Source: JAIEOG01 sp964611895
GTDB taxonomy: Bacteria > Bdellovibrionota > FAC87 > UBA2466
Length of the DNA: 64,000 nt
Assembly (NCBI GenBank): GCA_964611895.1
Contig: CAZTDN010000004.1
Span: 1 to 64,000 of the forward strand
Direction of reading: 5' to 3'
In this document: in pieces, positions 26,159 through 35,643 of the stretch
How positions within the stretch are numbered: position 1 is the first letter of the stretch
Layout: the number at the start of each line of letters is the position of its first letter
Made by a program: the position numbers and the translations under genes
The notes under the pieces: model-generated
Told to the model about the DNA's origin: nothing
Database searches by the model: none
Seen by the model: only the letters and a program-made list of their open reading frames with translations

Positions 26159-27097
26159 TCAGCGTACGTCGAGATTGCTGTAGAAAGTCCTACTTCCCTG
26201 CAGTTGAAACTGCGAGCGTTTGGTAGTGGTCTGACGAAAATGCACTCGCATGAAGTAGAAACCGACTTTTTCGGCTTTGGAAATTTCCGAAAACCACGCC
26301 TTGTCTAAAGTCCAGGTCTTGAAGCCCTCTACGGCTGGAATATCTTGTTCCAAAATCGCACAGCTCACATCACGCAACAGGGAGCCTTCCTTTTGTGTGA
26401 TTTCAAAAACTATTCCGTTCGCGGCGTTCGCGATCGCGGGCTCCGCCCAAAACAGCTCTTGATTCCTCGCCGGCTCAAAATCCAGCATCACATCCCCAAA
26501 ATCCACGCCATTAATACGCAAGTGCCGGACCTGCTCAGGAAGCGTCAATATCTCGCTAAACGAGTCCGCCGTTTCGTTCCCTTCACTGACGATTGCATAG
26601 GCTCCCGCGGGGGTTGCCGGTTTGAGAATCGCCTGGTAGCGGTTTGTTTCGCTTACTTGAAAAATTTCAAACGCTTCTTGGAGAACAGGCCCAATTCCTA
26701 ACGTTCCCACGTTCACCCGCTCCAGTTTTCGACCCGAGGTCGTCGAGTCCGCAGGCGCAGCAAGATCCACTGTTTGCTTGCGGCAAATCGGGCCGCGATT
26801 TGAAGTAGCCATAAGCGCATCCGCCACTTTGTGCCGGTGAGTTCCCAAAGTCGCCGCACTGGTAATCACTCCACCGTTTTTATCGACAGGCTTCTGGTTT
26901 GTTTTATTTTCGGGGGGCTTGATGGCAAACTCCGCATTCACCATGGAGATTTCCCCCTGGTTCGACGCAATCAAATCCTCGAGCACCACACTCCCTAATA
27001 GAAAACCTTTACTCGGAATCGTTGTCGCGGGGTCGGTTTGTTTGAGCAAACATCCCGTCAAAATAAACAGGCAAACAAACCCAATGGCTGTTTTCAT
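26159..27097 (-). CDS. Predicted lipoprotein, unknown function
   Basis: 312-residue protein. ATG 27097 follows a strong AGGAGG and gives MKTAIGFVCLFILTGC, lipobox LTGC with Cys16. The long in-frame upstream extension overlaps xerC/D and is spurious. No domain was recognised; the C-terminal third looks beta-rich (VGFYFMRVHFRQTTTKRSQFQLQGSRTFY). It begins 26 nt after the xerC/D stop on the same strand, so it may be the last gene of the flagellar transcript. The gene ends 12 nt from the convergent ppiD-like stop. Confidence 0.65.
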   Translation of the reverse strand: MKTAIGFVCLFILTGCLLKQTDPATTIPSKGFLLGSVVLEDLIASNQGEISMVNAEFAIKPPENKTNQKPVDKNGGVITSAATLGTHRHKVADALMATSNRGPICRKQTVDLAAPADSTTSGRKLERVNVGTLGIGPVLQEAFEIFQVSETNRYQAILKPATPAGAYAIVSEGNETADSFSEILTLPEQVRHLRINGVDFGDVMLDFEPARNQELFWAEPAIANAANGIVFEITQKEGSLLRDVSCAILEQDIPAVEGFKTWTLDKAWFSEISKAEKVGFYFMRVHFRQTTTKRSQFQLQGSRTFYSNLDVR

Positions 27098-27123
27098 AGG
27101 AGCCTCCTGCTTGTGGGGAAAAG

Positions 27124-28014
27124 CTAATCGCGCGGGTGAAACTTGCGCTGCATCACTTTGAGATTTTCGACGTTGAGATGCGTGTACATTTCTGTCGTCG
27201 CAATAGAACGGTGCCCCAAGAGTTCCTGCACGGTCCTCAGATCCGCGCCGCCCTGTAGTACATGGGTCGCAAAACTGTGGCGAATCATATGGGGCCAAAC
27301 CTTGCGCCGAATCCCTGCCTTCGCCGCATATTTTTGAAGCCATTTCCACAAAGACTGGCGCGTAAAAATGCGCGCACGTGGAGTAATGAAAAAGTTTTCT
27401 ATTTCCGTCAGACCCACCGCCCGCACCCATTCATGACGAATTTGCGCATACTGGCGAGCGCAGGAAAGGGCATCCTCACTCATCGGAACCCAGCGCTCGC
27501 GACCGCCTTTGCCTAGGATACGCACCATCGCGCCCTTCCAATCTAGATCGGAACACCGTATGCAAGCCAGCTCACTCACCCGACAGCCCGTAGCGTACCA
27601 GACTTCCATCATCGCTCGATCTCGGATGGACTCTGCTCCCTCACCTCGAGTCGCCTCGATCAGGTCAAATGCTTCGGCCACCGTTAAATGTTTCGGTAGG
27701 CGCTTGGATTTGACCAAAACCGTTAAGAACTCCGCCGGGTTTGCATCGCGTTTCTGCTCCCGTAACAAGAACTGAAAAAACTGCTTCAGGGTGGATACTT
27801 TTCGGGCGATTGAACGAGGGGAAATATTGCGGCTTCTCAAATGCGCTAAATAACCGCGCAAATCTTCCAGCTGCACAGAAGCAACATCCAGCTTCTTAAC
27901 TCGGGTATACTCCCCAAATTGGACTAAATCGCGCTCATAAGCCTGGCAGGTATTAAGCGACAAGCCTTTTTCGGCGTGGAGAAACTGCAGAAAATCAGAA
28001 ACCACTTCAATCAT
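27124..28014 (-). CDS. XerC/XerD-family tyrosine recombinase
   Basis: 296 residues, the normal size of XerC or XerD, which resolve chromosome dimers at dif. The N-terminal SAM-like core-binding domain (LSLNTCQAYERDLVQFGEY) is followed by the catalytic domain with Arg145 (ATGCRVSELACI), Lys169, His242/Arg245 (HMIRHSFATH), His268 (LLGHRSIATTEMYTHL) and nucleophile Tyr277. XerC and XerD cannot be told apart by eye. The ATG overlaps the fliA stop (ATGA), an unusual coupling to a flagellar sigma factor. Confidence 0.93.
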   Translation of the reverse strand: MIEVVSDFLQFLHAEKGLSLNTCQAYERDLVQFGEYTRVKKLDVASVQLEDLRGYLAHLRSRNISPRSIARKVSTLKQFFQFLLREQKRDANPAEFLTVLVKSKRLPKHLTVAEAFDLIEATRGEGAESIRDRAMMEVWYATGCRVSELACIRCSDLDWKGAMVRILGKGGRERWVPMSEDALSCARQYAQIRHEWVRAVGLTEIENFFITPRARIFTRQSLWKWLQKYAAKAGIRRKVWPHMIRHSFATHVLQGGADLRTVQELLGHRSIATTEMYTHLNVENLKVMQRKFHPRD

Positions 28015-28784
28015 GTATCGTCGCCAATCTCATCAAAATACGATCTTAACTTTCTTCGTAGCCATAGTATCGCCTGAGTGTGCAATTGGGAAACACGGCT
28101 CTCGGTCACTTCGAGAACGTCTCCAATTTCCTTCAGGTTTAAGTCTTCGTAATAATAAAGACTGAGGACCAATCGCTGTTTCTCCGGCAAGCTCTCAATC
28201 GCTTTAGTAACCACCTGCTTCAAGCCTTTTAAGTTAAGCTGCGCTAGAGGACTAGGGATCTTGCAGCTTTCGAGCAAACTCAGGATGCTCTTGCGATCGC
28301 TGCTATTAAAACTCCCTGCCTCGTCCAGACTGAGTATGGAAACCGATTTCACCTGGTTTAGAAGATCGTAATACTCTTCCTTTGAAACATTGAGCTCCTG
28401 GGTAAGCTCGTCTTCCGTGGGGATTCGGCGAAGCTTCTGCTCCAAACGGACGTGCGCTCTTTCCAATTGTTTTGCTTTTTCTCGCACACTCCTGGGAACC
28501 CAATCCTGGGCTCTCAATTCATCCAGGATAGCTCCCCGAATTCGAAACTCAGCATAGGTCTTGAATTTATTATCCCGAGTCGGATCGTATTTATCGATGG
28601 CGTCCATCAGGCCGATTACGCCGCTAGAAACCAAGTCGTCAAACTCGATATTCGAAGGCAAGCGCACAGCTATCTTCTGAGCAATGAACTTGATCAAAGG
28701 GGCATACTCTTTAATGAGCTTTTCTTTGGTGCGCCTATCGATCTTCTTTTTGCCTTCGTTGTATTTGCGAATCGGTGTCGTCAT
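28011..28784 (-). CDS. fliA: RNA polymerase sigma factor FliA (sigma-28)
   Basis: Flagellar sigma factor directing late (class 3) gene expression. 257 residues with regions 2 (LIKEYAPLIKFIAQKIAVRL, FDDLVSSGVIGLMDAIDKYDP, FKTYAEFRIRGAILDELRAQDWVPRSVREKAK), 3 (RIPTEDELTQELNVSKEEY) and 4 (LPEKQRLVLSLYYYEDLNLKEIGDVLEVTESRVSQLHTQAI). This is the FliA/WhiG pattern. It lies immediately after flhG, as in many polar flagellates. I saw no convincing FliA-type promoter in the window. Confidence 0.94.
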   Translation of the reverse strand: MTTPIRKYNEGKKKIDRRTKEKLIKEYAPLIKFIAQKIAVRLPSNIEFDDLVSSGVIGLMDAIDKYDPTRDNKFKTYAEFRIRGAILDELRAQDWVPRSVREKAKQLERAHVRLEQKLRRIPTEDELTQELNVSKEEYYDLLNQVKSVSILSLDEAGSFNSSDRKSILSLLESCKIPSPLAQLNLKGLKQVVTKAIESLPEKQRLVLSLYYYEDLNLKEIGDVLEVTESRVSQLHTQAILWLRRKLRSYFDEIGDDT

Positions 28785-28786
28785 CT

Positions 28787-29587
28787 TTACCCCAAGTCTA
28801 AGGGAGGCTGTTCACTCGAGAAGAACCGAAGCCCGGCGGAAACATTCAAAGGAAGCTTATCCAGTTCGCCGCAAATTCGACGCAATCGGCGGGTCAGCTC
28901 ATGCGCAGGGTACCGCTCTACGAATGGTTGCTGGTAGCGAATCGCTTCAGCAAGCTTAGCTTCCCATGGAATAATATCGAGAACCTGGAGACGCACACCG
29001 AGCTGGTTTTCGACTACTTCCCCAAACCGCGCTATCACCCGCTCCGTTTCTGTTTGGCTTTCACTCATGGTCACCAAAAGACCAAAACGTCGAATACCAA
29101 AGCGTTTCGATAGCACTTTCATTATAGCATAGGCATCGGTGTAACTCGTAGGTTCTGCGGTAGTCACAATCACGTGTTGGTGCGCCGCGGCAGCAAACTG
29201 TAGTACCCCCCAATGAATACCTGAAGAGTGATCCAACAAGACCACATCCTGCAATGTACTCAGACTGTCCAACTGGTAATACAAACCGTTGCGCGTAGCG
29301 GCATCCAGCTCCTCGAAGCCTATTTTCCCTGAGGGTGCCGCCAACAGCGCCAGGTTCTCCCGAACTTTCTCGATGGAATCTATTAAACTAATTTCACCCC
29401 TCAGCACCTTATCAATCGTCGCCTGTGGTCTAGCACCAAGCAAAATACTCAGTTTTCCCAGGTTCCAATCACCGTCGATTAAAAGCGTCTTTCGGCCACT
29501 CTGAGCGAATAAGCACCCTAAGTTTGTTACTAAGCTGCTCTTGCCCACGCCGCCCTTGCCACTGGAGAACGAAATTACTTTTGACAT
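28787..29587 (-). CDS. flhG: Flagellar number regulator FlhG (MinD-like ATPase)
   Basis: MinD/ParA-family ATPase that works with FlhF to set flagellar number and position. 266 residues, deviant Walker A SSGKGGVGKSS with Lys11 and Lys16, then LLIDGDWNLGKLSILLG, a MinD switch (VVLLDHSSGIHW) and the TTAEPTSYTDAYAIMKVL motif. The ATG has an AAGGA Shine-Dalgarno and lies inside the flhF 3' end (13-bp overlap). The N-terminal DQAxxLR FlhF-activating helix found in many FlhG proteins is absent. Confidence 0.92.
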   Translation of the reverse strand: MSKVISFSSGKGGVGKSSLVTNLGCLFAQSGRKTLLIDGDWNLGKLSILLGARPQATIDKVLRGEISLIDSIEKVRENLALLAAPSGKIGFEELDAATRNGLYYQLDSLSTLQDVVLLDHSSGIHWGVLQFAAAAHQHVIVTTAEPTSYTDAYAIMKVLSKRFGIRRFGLLVTMSESQTETERVIARFGEVVENQLGVRLQVLDIIPWEAKLAEAIRYQQPFVERYPAHELTRRLRRICGELDKLPLNVSAGLRFFSSEQPPLDLG

Positions 29588-30642
29588 AGGTTTTCCTTTA
29601 ATCGAGTAATGTAACGCGCCAAAGAAGCCGGCTCAAAAAACCTAAACGAAGAATTAAATCCGGCAGAAACCGAAAGTCCCAACAGGGGTAGTTTGGTTGC
29701 CTTTAATACGTCATGGATTACACCCGCCTGCGAAACCAGATCCAAACGCGTAAAGGCCAGCGCCACTGGCGCTAAGCGACTCATGCTATCCACCGTACGT
29801 AAAAGTTCAGTCAGCCGTTGGCTGGAATCGAGAACGAGCACTGTATTCAAATCCCGTGTGCTCTTCTCAACCTGTTTGAAAAGTGCTTCATCCGCGTGGC
29901 TGATGCTGGGCGTGTCCAAAAGCGTAATTCTTTCAGATTCTCTTTCCTGCCCCAACACAAAAGCCAACCCACTCAACTTGGAATAAGCCGCCAGCTCCTG
30001 GCGCCCGATCACTTTGCGGTTGTCCGCGCTCGCAAGCCCAACAGAGTACCCTTGACCACGTAGGGTCAAAGCCAGTTTTACGAGCAGGCTTGTCTTTCCG
30101 CATCCTGGTGTTCCGACTGCAGCCCAGCTCCGACGACTCTGAAAGACGTCACTCCCCAGAGTCTTAATGCCTTCGGCTAAAAGCTTGCACTTTATCTTTT
30201 CCAAAAAAGTCGGATCCTCGCGGTCACGCTTAGGAAAATTAAACGTCACTTGACGCGCGAAATCCTGGGAAGAGGCTGCACCCAGTCCCATCTCCAAAAA
30301 CATTTCCTCCATAGTGCTCGCAGCTTCTCTGGCGCGAGCGACCTGACGAGACTTAATGCTAGAAAACTCCTCCGAGCCGGCGTCGGCGTAGGTTCCAGGA
30401 ATGAGTGTGGGAGCTGCTTCACGGCCTTTTTTTCTGTGGGGAAACACTCTTTCTAAATCTGTTTCGTCCCACTCCTTTTCCGGCTGTGGCTCATAAGCAG
30501 CAGTAATTTCAACAGTGCCTTTTTGAAACCAGCCGCCGGCTTTTTCTTCAGAGGACAGAATAAGCGCATTCGGTCCCAGAGTGGACTTCACTTGAGCTAG
30601 AGCCTGTTCAAATGTCTCAGCCTCAAATTTTTTGATGTGCAT
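29575..30642 (-). CDS. flhF: Flagellar SRP-like GTPase FlhF
   Basis: SRP-type GTPase that recruits early flagellar parts to the assembly site. 355 residues. The N-terminal B domain starts MHIKKFEAETFEQALAQVKSTLGPNALILSSEE (typical FlhF), followed by a charged linker (about 55-110), an N-domain and the G-domain with P-loop GTPGCGKT at 177-184, the LASADNRKVIGRQEL box and ITLLDTPS. The ATG is 9 nt downstream of the flhA stop. Confidence 0.94.
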   Translation of the reverse strand: MHIKKFEAETFEQALAQVKSTLGPNALILSSEEKAGGWFQKGTVEITAAYEPQPEKEWDETDLERVFPHRKKGREAAPTLIPGTYADAGSEEFSSIKSRQVARAREAASTMEEMFLEMGLGAASSQDFARQVTFNFPKRDREDPTFLEKIKCKLLAEGIKTLGSDVFQSRRSWAAVGTPGCGKTSLLVKLALTLRGQGYSVGLASADNRKVIGRQELAAYSKLSGLAFVLGQERESERITLLDTPSISHADEALFKQVEKSTRDLNTVLVLDSSQRLTELLRTVDSMSRLAPVALAFTRLDLVSQAGVIHDVLKATKLPLLGLSVSAGFNSSFRFFEPASLARYITRLKENLCQK

Positions 30643-30651
30643 ACTTTCTCC

Positions 30652-32730
30652 TTACGCAGCCACGGAACCAACCAAACGAACTTTCGCAAATGCAGCGATT
30701 TCATTGGCAGAGATGACCATGAGATTGGGCACATAGCGTTCGATTTGCTTTTTCAAAAGGGATCGAATCAGAGGGTGGCAAAGTAGGACAGGCTGGCCGC
30801 TACTGAATACCGTCCGCTCAATGGCTGACTGAACCCCTTTGACCAGTTTTTCGTACATGCCTGGTTCCATTTGCAGCGTTGGTCCCGATTCTGCCCTCTG
30901 GTACGCACGCAATAGCTGGTCTTCCAACGCCGGTTCCATCGTCAAGACCTCCATTTCATGCGTGGATGAACTTAACTTCTGAGTAATTGTTCTAGCTAGC
31001 GCGATGCGAACAAACTCCGTCAGAACTTCTGGATCTTTCTGGGTTGCCGCATGATTGGCCAAAGTCTCAAGCACAGTGAGCAGATCTCGGATCGGCACCT
31101 GCTCGCGCAGCAGATTCTGACAAACTTTGAGTATCACTCCCAGAGATAGGTTCTTGTTCAACTCTTCCACAACCTTGGGATTAGTACGTTCGATCTGATC
31201 CACCAACGCGTGGAGTGCCTGGCGCCCAATCAGTTCATGAGCGTGTTTTCGAATAGTTTCAGAGAGGTGTGTCGCAATGACTGTGGAAGTATCAACCACG
31301 GTATACCCTGAAATCTGCGCTCGCTCCCTTTGCTTTTCAGTGATCCATAGTGCGGGCAAGCCAAAGACGGGTTCTTTAGTGGCAATTCCTGGAACTTCTC
31401 CCTCGGCATTTCCCGGATCCATCGCCAGCAAATACCCGCTCATGAGCTCACCCTGAGCAACCGGCACGCCCTTGATCAAAAGCGCATATTCTGATGGTTG
31501 CAATTCCAAGTTGTCCTTGATGCGGACCTTGGGGACAACAATCCCCAAGTCTTTAGCAAATTCCTTGCGAAGCGAGAAAATCCGATCCACCAGATCGCTT
31601 TTTTCATCCCCTTCAACCAAACCGACGAGTCCATAGCCCAGTTGCAATTCCAAAGTATCCACTTCGGGTGGCGCCTGGGTGTCGATTGCTAAAGCTTCGG
31701 CGTCTTTCTTTTCCTTCTCCTCTCGCTGCTGCGTCTCGGCCTGCTTTTGCTGTGACGCAATGTACGCGACGCTACCCAAAATAGTCGCCAAAGTGAAAAA
31801 CGGCAGTCCGGGGATTCCTGGAAGTAACCCTAGGATTACCAAAATAGCTGCCGTAAAACCCATCGCGCGCGGCTGAAACAAGATCTGCTTTGCCACTTCT
31901 TTAGACAACTCATTCCCGCTAGCAGCTCGGGTAACAACAATACCCGCTGCCGTGGACACAATCAGAGATGGAATCTGCGTTACGAGACCATCCCCAATGG
32001 TCATCAGCGTGTACACTTCAGCAGCCTGACTCAGATCCAAGCCTTTTTGCAGAATTCCAATCGCTAGTCCGCCAACTATATTGACCACAGTAATGAGAAT
32101 CCCCGCAATGGCGTCCCCACGAACGAATTTGCTCGCACCGTCCATCGCTCCATAAAAATCCGCTTCTTCTTCAATCTTTTTTCTCCGAGCCTGAGCTTCC
32201 TCTCGATTGATGACACCCGCACTCAGATCGGCATCGATGCTCATTTGCTTTCCTGGAATAGCATCCAAAACGAAACGAGCCGCAACCTCTGCTACGCGAC
32301 CAGAGCCCTTCGTGATTACGATAAAATTGATGATGATTAAGAGGAGAAACACCACCGTACCAACGATGTAACTCCCCCCAACAACGAAGCTGCCAAATGT
32401 CTCGATCACATGACCCGCAGCCGCAGTTCCCTCGTGGCCATTCAACAAAACCAAACGTGTTGAGGCCACGTTGAGCGCGAGACGAAACAGAGTAGCAAAG
32501 AGCAATATCGTCGGAAAAACAGAGAAATCAAGAGGCCGAGTTGCATAGACTCCGACCAAGAGAATGGCGATACTCAAGGTTAAACTCGCGACCAAGAGCA
32601 AGTCTAACAGCCAGGGCGGCATGGGCAGAATCATGACGATAAGGGTGCCAAGCAAACCCACCGCGAGGAATACATCGCTGTTCTTAAGTATGCGATTGAA
32701 CCCGAGGGCTTCGGTTTTCTGTTCCGCCAT
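30652..32730 (-). CDS. flhA: Flagellar type III export protein FlhA
   Basis: FHIPEP-family export-gate protein. 692 residues. The N-terminal half has eight hydrophobic segments and the family block RPLDFSVFPTILLFATLFRLALNVASTRLVLL. The cytoplasmic loop is DAIPGKQMSIDADLSAGVINREEAQARRKKIEEEADFYGAMDGASKFVRGDAIAGI. The C-terminal cytoplasmic domain (from about 330), which docks chaperone-substrate complexes, is complete, with IATHLSETIRKHAHELIGRQALHALVDQIE. Confidence 0.98.
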   Translation of the reverse strand: MAEQKTEALGFNRILKNSDVFLAVGLLGTLIVMILPMPPWLLDLLLVASLTLSIAILLVGVYATRPLDFSVFPTILLFATLFRLALNVASTRLVLLNGHEGTAAAGHVIETFGSFVVGGSYIVGTVVFLLLIIINFIVITKGSGRVAEVAARFVLDAIPGKQMSIDADLSAGVINREEAQARRKKIEEEADFYGAMDGASKFVRGDAIAGILITVVNIVGGLAIGILQKGLDLSQAAEVYTLMTIGDGLVTQIPSLIVSTAAGIVVTRAASGNELSKEVAKQILFQPRAMGFTAAILVILGLLPGIPGLPFFTLATILGSVAYIASQQKQAETQQREEKEKKDAEALAIDTQAPPEVDTLELQLGYGLVGLVEGDEKSDLVDRIFSLRKEFAKDLGIVVPKVRIKDNLELQPSEYALLIKGVPVAQGELMSGYLLAMDPGNAEGEVPGIATKEPVFGLPALWITEKQRERAQISGYTVVDTSTVIATHLSETIRKHAHELIGRQALHALVDQIERTNPKVVEELNKNLSLGVILKVCQNLLREQVPIRDLLTVLETLANHAATQKDPEVLTEFVRIALARTITQKLSSSTHEMEVLTMEPALEDQLLRAYQRAESGPTLQMEPGMYEKLVKGVQSAIERTVFSSGQPVLLCHPLIRSLLKKQIERYVPNLMVISANEIAAFAKVRLVGSVAA

Positions 32731-32741
32731 CGTGATTTCTC

Positions 32742-33821
32742 CTAGCTGTTCATTGACCTAAGTCTGTAAACGTAACTCAAAACTTGCGCCACCGCCGTGT
32801 ACATATCCTCGGTAATCGCCTTGCCAACTTCGATCTGTGCATACAAGGAACGAGCGAGGGGGCGGTTCTCCACAATAGGCACTCCAGAAGCTTTGGCCAC
32901 TTCTCTGATTTTAAGTGCTAACTCATCGACACCTTTTGCAACGACCCTGGGAGCGCGCATCTTCGTTGAATCGTACTTCAGCGCGACAGAATAATGTGTA
33001 GGGTTGGTGACTATCACGTCTGCTTTAGGTACGGCTTCCATCATGCGCCTACGCGCAATGCGGCGCTGAGCACTTCGTATACGCTGCTTCAGGACCGGGT
33101 CCCCTTCGCGCAATTTGTACTCTTCTTTGACCTCGTTCTTGGTCATACGCATTTGTTTATCGATGCGATAGCGCTGATAAAAATAGTCAAAGGCCGCAAA
33201 AACAGCCAACGAGGCGACCAAAGAAAAAAACAGCTGCGCAAGGTCACTTGCAAATAGCGACGTAATTTCAGGGACGGACTTCCCAAAATAGTGGCCTACG
33301 GAGCTTGCCCTGCCCTTGAAGAACCCCCAGGCGACACCAAACACCACCACCATTTTGACGATCGCCTTAAACGCCTCCGCAACAGAGTCGATTGAAACAA
33401 TCCGCTTTAGACCCTTGATCGGGTTAATCCGATCCCAGTTGGGGGACAGAGGTTCGGTTGTCACATGAAATCCCACTTGGGCAATTCCGACAATGATTCC
33501 AGAAACCATCACTACCGCGAACAACGGTGCAACCATTTTGACCCAGAACAAGAGGGTGCGAACCAACCATTCTTGGGCCACTTGAGGGTTAAGAGTGGGG
33601 AGTGGACCAAACTGAAATGCCCAGCGAGAAAGTTCTCCAAACTGGATTAGTAGCCCTTGAGAAAGAAACACAAACGCCATTCCACTCGCTAAGAACAAGA
33701 CAACTGAGGTTAACTCGCGACTTTGCGCAACAATGCCCTGCTTTCGGAATTCTTCTTTCCGAAAACTCGTCGCACTTTCGGTGCGGTCTTCTTGAGATGT
33801 GTCTTCGCTATTCGCCGCCAT
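32742..33821 (-). CDS. flhB: Flagellar export specificity switch FlhB
   Basis: Export-gate protein that auto-cleaves to switch substrate class from rod/hook to filament. 359 residues. It starts with EDTSQEDRTESATSFRKEEFRKQG, has four membrane segments, and carries the autocleavage motif VTNPTHYSVAL with Asn273-Pro274-Thr275-His276. The C-terminal domain is conserved (VVAKGVDELALKIREVAKASGVPIVENRPLARSLY). The order fliR-flhB-flhA is canonical. Confidence 0.97.
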   Translation of the reverse strand: MAANSEDTSQEDRTESATSFRKEEFRKQGIVAQSRELTSVVLFLASGMAFVFLSQGLLIQFGELSRWAFQFGPLPTLNPQVAQEWLVRTLLFWVKMVAPLFAVVMVSGIIVGIAQVGFHVTTEPLSPNWDRINPIKGLKRIVSIDSVAEAFKAIVKMVVVFGVAWGFFKGRASSVGHYFGKSVPEITSLFASDLAQLFFSLVASLAVFAAFDYFYQRYRIDKQMRMTKNEVKEEYKLREGDPVLKQRIRSAQRRIARRRMMEAVPKADVIVTNPTHYSVALKYDSTKMRAPRVVAKGVDELALKIREVAKASGVPIVENRPLARSLYAQIEVGKAITEDMYTAVAQVLSYVYRLRSMNS

Positions 33822-33829
33822 AGACTCAC

Positions 33830-34615
33830 CTAGAGTGCTCGGACTAAGCCGAGCATTTCAGTCGACATTTCACTGAGTACGGATTCCATAGAATCCAATA
33901 GTTCCGGAGAAATAATATAGAGCGCTGCAAACCCGAGCGAGATGGTTATCGGAAAACTAAAAAGCAATATATTCATCTGAGGCAGAATCCGAGAAAGCAT
34001 TCCAACAACAATGTTGCAGCTCAAAATCATCACGGTGATTGGCGCAGCCAGTTGCACGGCAAGAGAAAATAGTTTTCCCGTGATCCCCATCATCACGTTC
34101 AGCAGTGCTGGGCTGCCAAATCCGATGGAATCCAACCCCTGAGTAATCCGGAAACTCTCGACAAAGACCTGAATTACTTGATGGTGCATGTCTGCAAAGA
34201 AGAAAATCATCAATGCCACCCAAGTTTGAAACGGCACTATTGGAGACACCTGCGCGTTATTCTCTGGGTCCATCATGCTGACGGTACCGAGCCCCATCTG
34301 GTAACCAGCAAAGTGCGCCCCCAGGTTGATCGCTTCAAAAGTTGCAAGAGCAACAAACCCCATCAATAGCCCCACAGAGGTTTCTCGGATAACTGCAGCA
34401 AAGTAAGATGCCATCGACCCAGAAACCAGGCCAAGATGCCCTTTAACCAAAGGATAAACTGCAAGTGAGACGGACAGTGCCAAGAGGACCTTGATGGTGG
34501 GGGATATCGCGCTATGTGAAAAACCTGGAACCAGTACAAATAGTCCCAGCAGCCGAAAAAAAACAAGAAGAACAGAAAGGTACCCAAGGTCATTGGTGGG
34601 ATAAAGTGCGCTCAT
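33830..34615 (-). CDS. fliR: Flagellar export protein FliR
   Basis: Membrane component of the FliPQR export channel. About 261 residues from ATG 34615, which overlaps the fliQ TGA (ATGA); an in-frame start 66 nt upstream lies inside fliQ and is unlikely. Six hydrophobic segments are visible, with the family motifs PGFSHSAISPTIKVLLALSVSL, AVIRETSVGLLMGFVALATFEAINLGAHFAGYQMGL and RILPQMNILLFSFPITISLGFA. Confidence 0.95.
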   Translation of the reverse strand: MSALYPTNDLGYLSVLLVFFRLLGLFVLVPGFSHSAISPTIKVLLALSVSLAVYPLVKGHLGLVSGSMASYFAAVIRETSVGLLMGFVALATFEAINLGAHFAGYQMGLGTVSMMDPENNAQVSPIVPFQTWVALMIFFFADMHHQVIQVFVESFRITQGLDSIGFGSPALLNVMMGITGKLFSLAVQLAAPITVMILSCNIVVGMLSRILPQMNILLFSFPITISLGFAALYIISPELLDSMESVLSEMSTEMLGLVRAL

Positions 34616-34881
34616 CGTATGATTAGGGGGATGCTGTCGTAGAGTTGTGTTGTGAAGTCCAGAATCAAGTCCAACATCCAAGGGGCAAAAATAACAAAAG
34701 CAAGTAGCATCGCCAGAATCTTCGGCACGGTTGCCAGCGTGGTTTCAGTAATCTGGGTCACGGCCTGAAAAATATTTGTCAGCACCCCGACTACTAGCCC
34801 AAAACCGAGTATAGGTGCCGAGAGAAGCATCAGCGTCTTGATGGACATCCGCATCAGATCAAGAACATGCTCGCTATTCAT
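34612..34881 (-). CDS. fliQ: Flagellar export protein FliQ
   Basis: 89-residue two-helix membrane protein of the FliPQR channel. The pattern MNSEHVLDLMRMSIKTLMLLSAPILGFGLVVGVLTNIFQAVTQI and TLATVPKILAMLLAFVIFAPWML is diagnostic. It is 24 nt downstream of fliP and coupled to fliR by an ATGA overlap. Confidence 0.96.
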   Translation of the reverse strand: MNSEHVLDLMRMSIKTLMLLSAPILGFGLVVGVLTNIFQAVTQITETTLATVPKILAMLLAFVIFAPWMLDLILDFTTQLYDSIPLIIR

Positions 34882-34905
34882 GCAATGACTCCAAAAGACG
34901 GGAAG

Positions 34906-35643
34906 TTAACCAAAACTTTTGACGAGAGAACCGACAATTAGTTGCCAGCCATCAACCAGGACGAACAATATCAACTTAAAAGGAAGTGAAATGACCACAG
35001 GGGGTAACATCATCATCCCCATCGCCATTAACACCGAGGCAACAACCATATCTATTACAAGAAATGGCAGGTAAATCATGAATCCAATTTGAAAAGCTGT
35101 CTTCAGCTCGGAAATCATAAAAGCAGGAATGAGCAAATAAGTCGGCACATCGGCTCGTTTTGTGGGCGAGTCCATATGGGAGAGCTTTACAAAAAGCCCG
35201 AGATCTTTATCGCGCGTCTGCTTAAACATGAAACTGCGGACCTTGGCCTCGACGTAACCCAGAGCGTCGGACTGGTTCATTTTGTTATCGAGATACGGTG
35301 CGAGCGCTTCTTGATGAATCCCTTTCCACACAGGGGCCATGATGAACGCCGTGAGAAATAGCGCCAGCCCGACGATCATTTGGTTGGGAGGAAGGACCTG
35401 AGTGCCGATAGCCTGACGTAAGAAAGAAAGTACAATCACCACCCGAATAAACGACGTCATCATGATAAGAAGGCTTGGTGCCAACGCCAGCACAGTGAGC
35501 ATGGCAATGATCTTTAGGACCACTGCGGTCTGCTCCGTGCCACTCCCTCCGGCAAGTGAGAGCTGCAAGCCCGGAATAGCGGTGGAGGATGCGGCAACTG
35601 CCCCTTGAATTCCGGCAAACGCTAACTTACCAAAAACCATCAT
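34906..35643 (-). CDS. fliP: Flagellar export protein FliP
   Basis: Core pore-forming subunit of the flagellar export gate. 245 residues. The N-terminal targeting region (MMVFGKLAFAGIQGAVAAS) is followed by KIIAMLTVLALAPSLLIMMTSFIRVVIVLSFLRQAIGTQVLPPNQMIVGLALFLTAFIM and the C-terminal AFMISELKTAFQIGFMIYLPFLVIDMVVASVLMAMGMMMLPP. All are strongly conserved in FliP. The ATG overlaps the fliO stop. Confidence 0.97.
   Translation of the reverse strand: MMVFGKLAFAGIQGAVAASSTAIPGLQLSLAGGSGTEQTAVVLKIIAMLTVLALAPSLLIMMTSFIRVVIVLSFLRQAIGTQVLPPNQMIVGLALFLTAFIMAPVWKGIHQEALAPYLDNKMNQSDALGYVEAKVRSFMFKQTRDKDLGLFVKLSHMDSPTKRADVPTYLLIPAFMISELKTAFQIGFMIYLPFLVIDMVVASVLMAMGMMMLPPVVISLPFKLILFVLVDGWQLIVGSLVKSFG

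Noticed and set aside
27098..27430. N-terminal extension of the lipoprotein gene at 26159
   Set aside because: It overlaps the xerC/D 3' end, whereas ATG 27097 has AGGAGG and yields a perfect lipobox.
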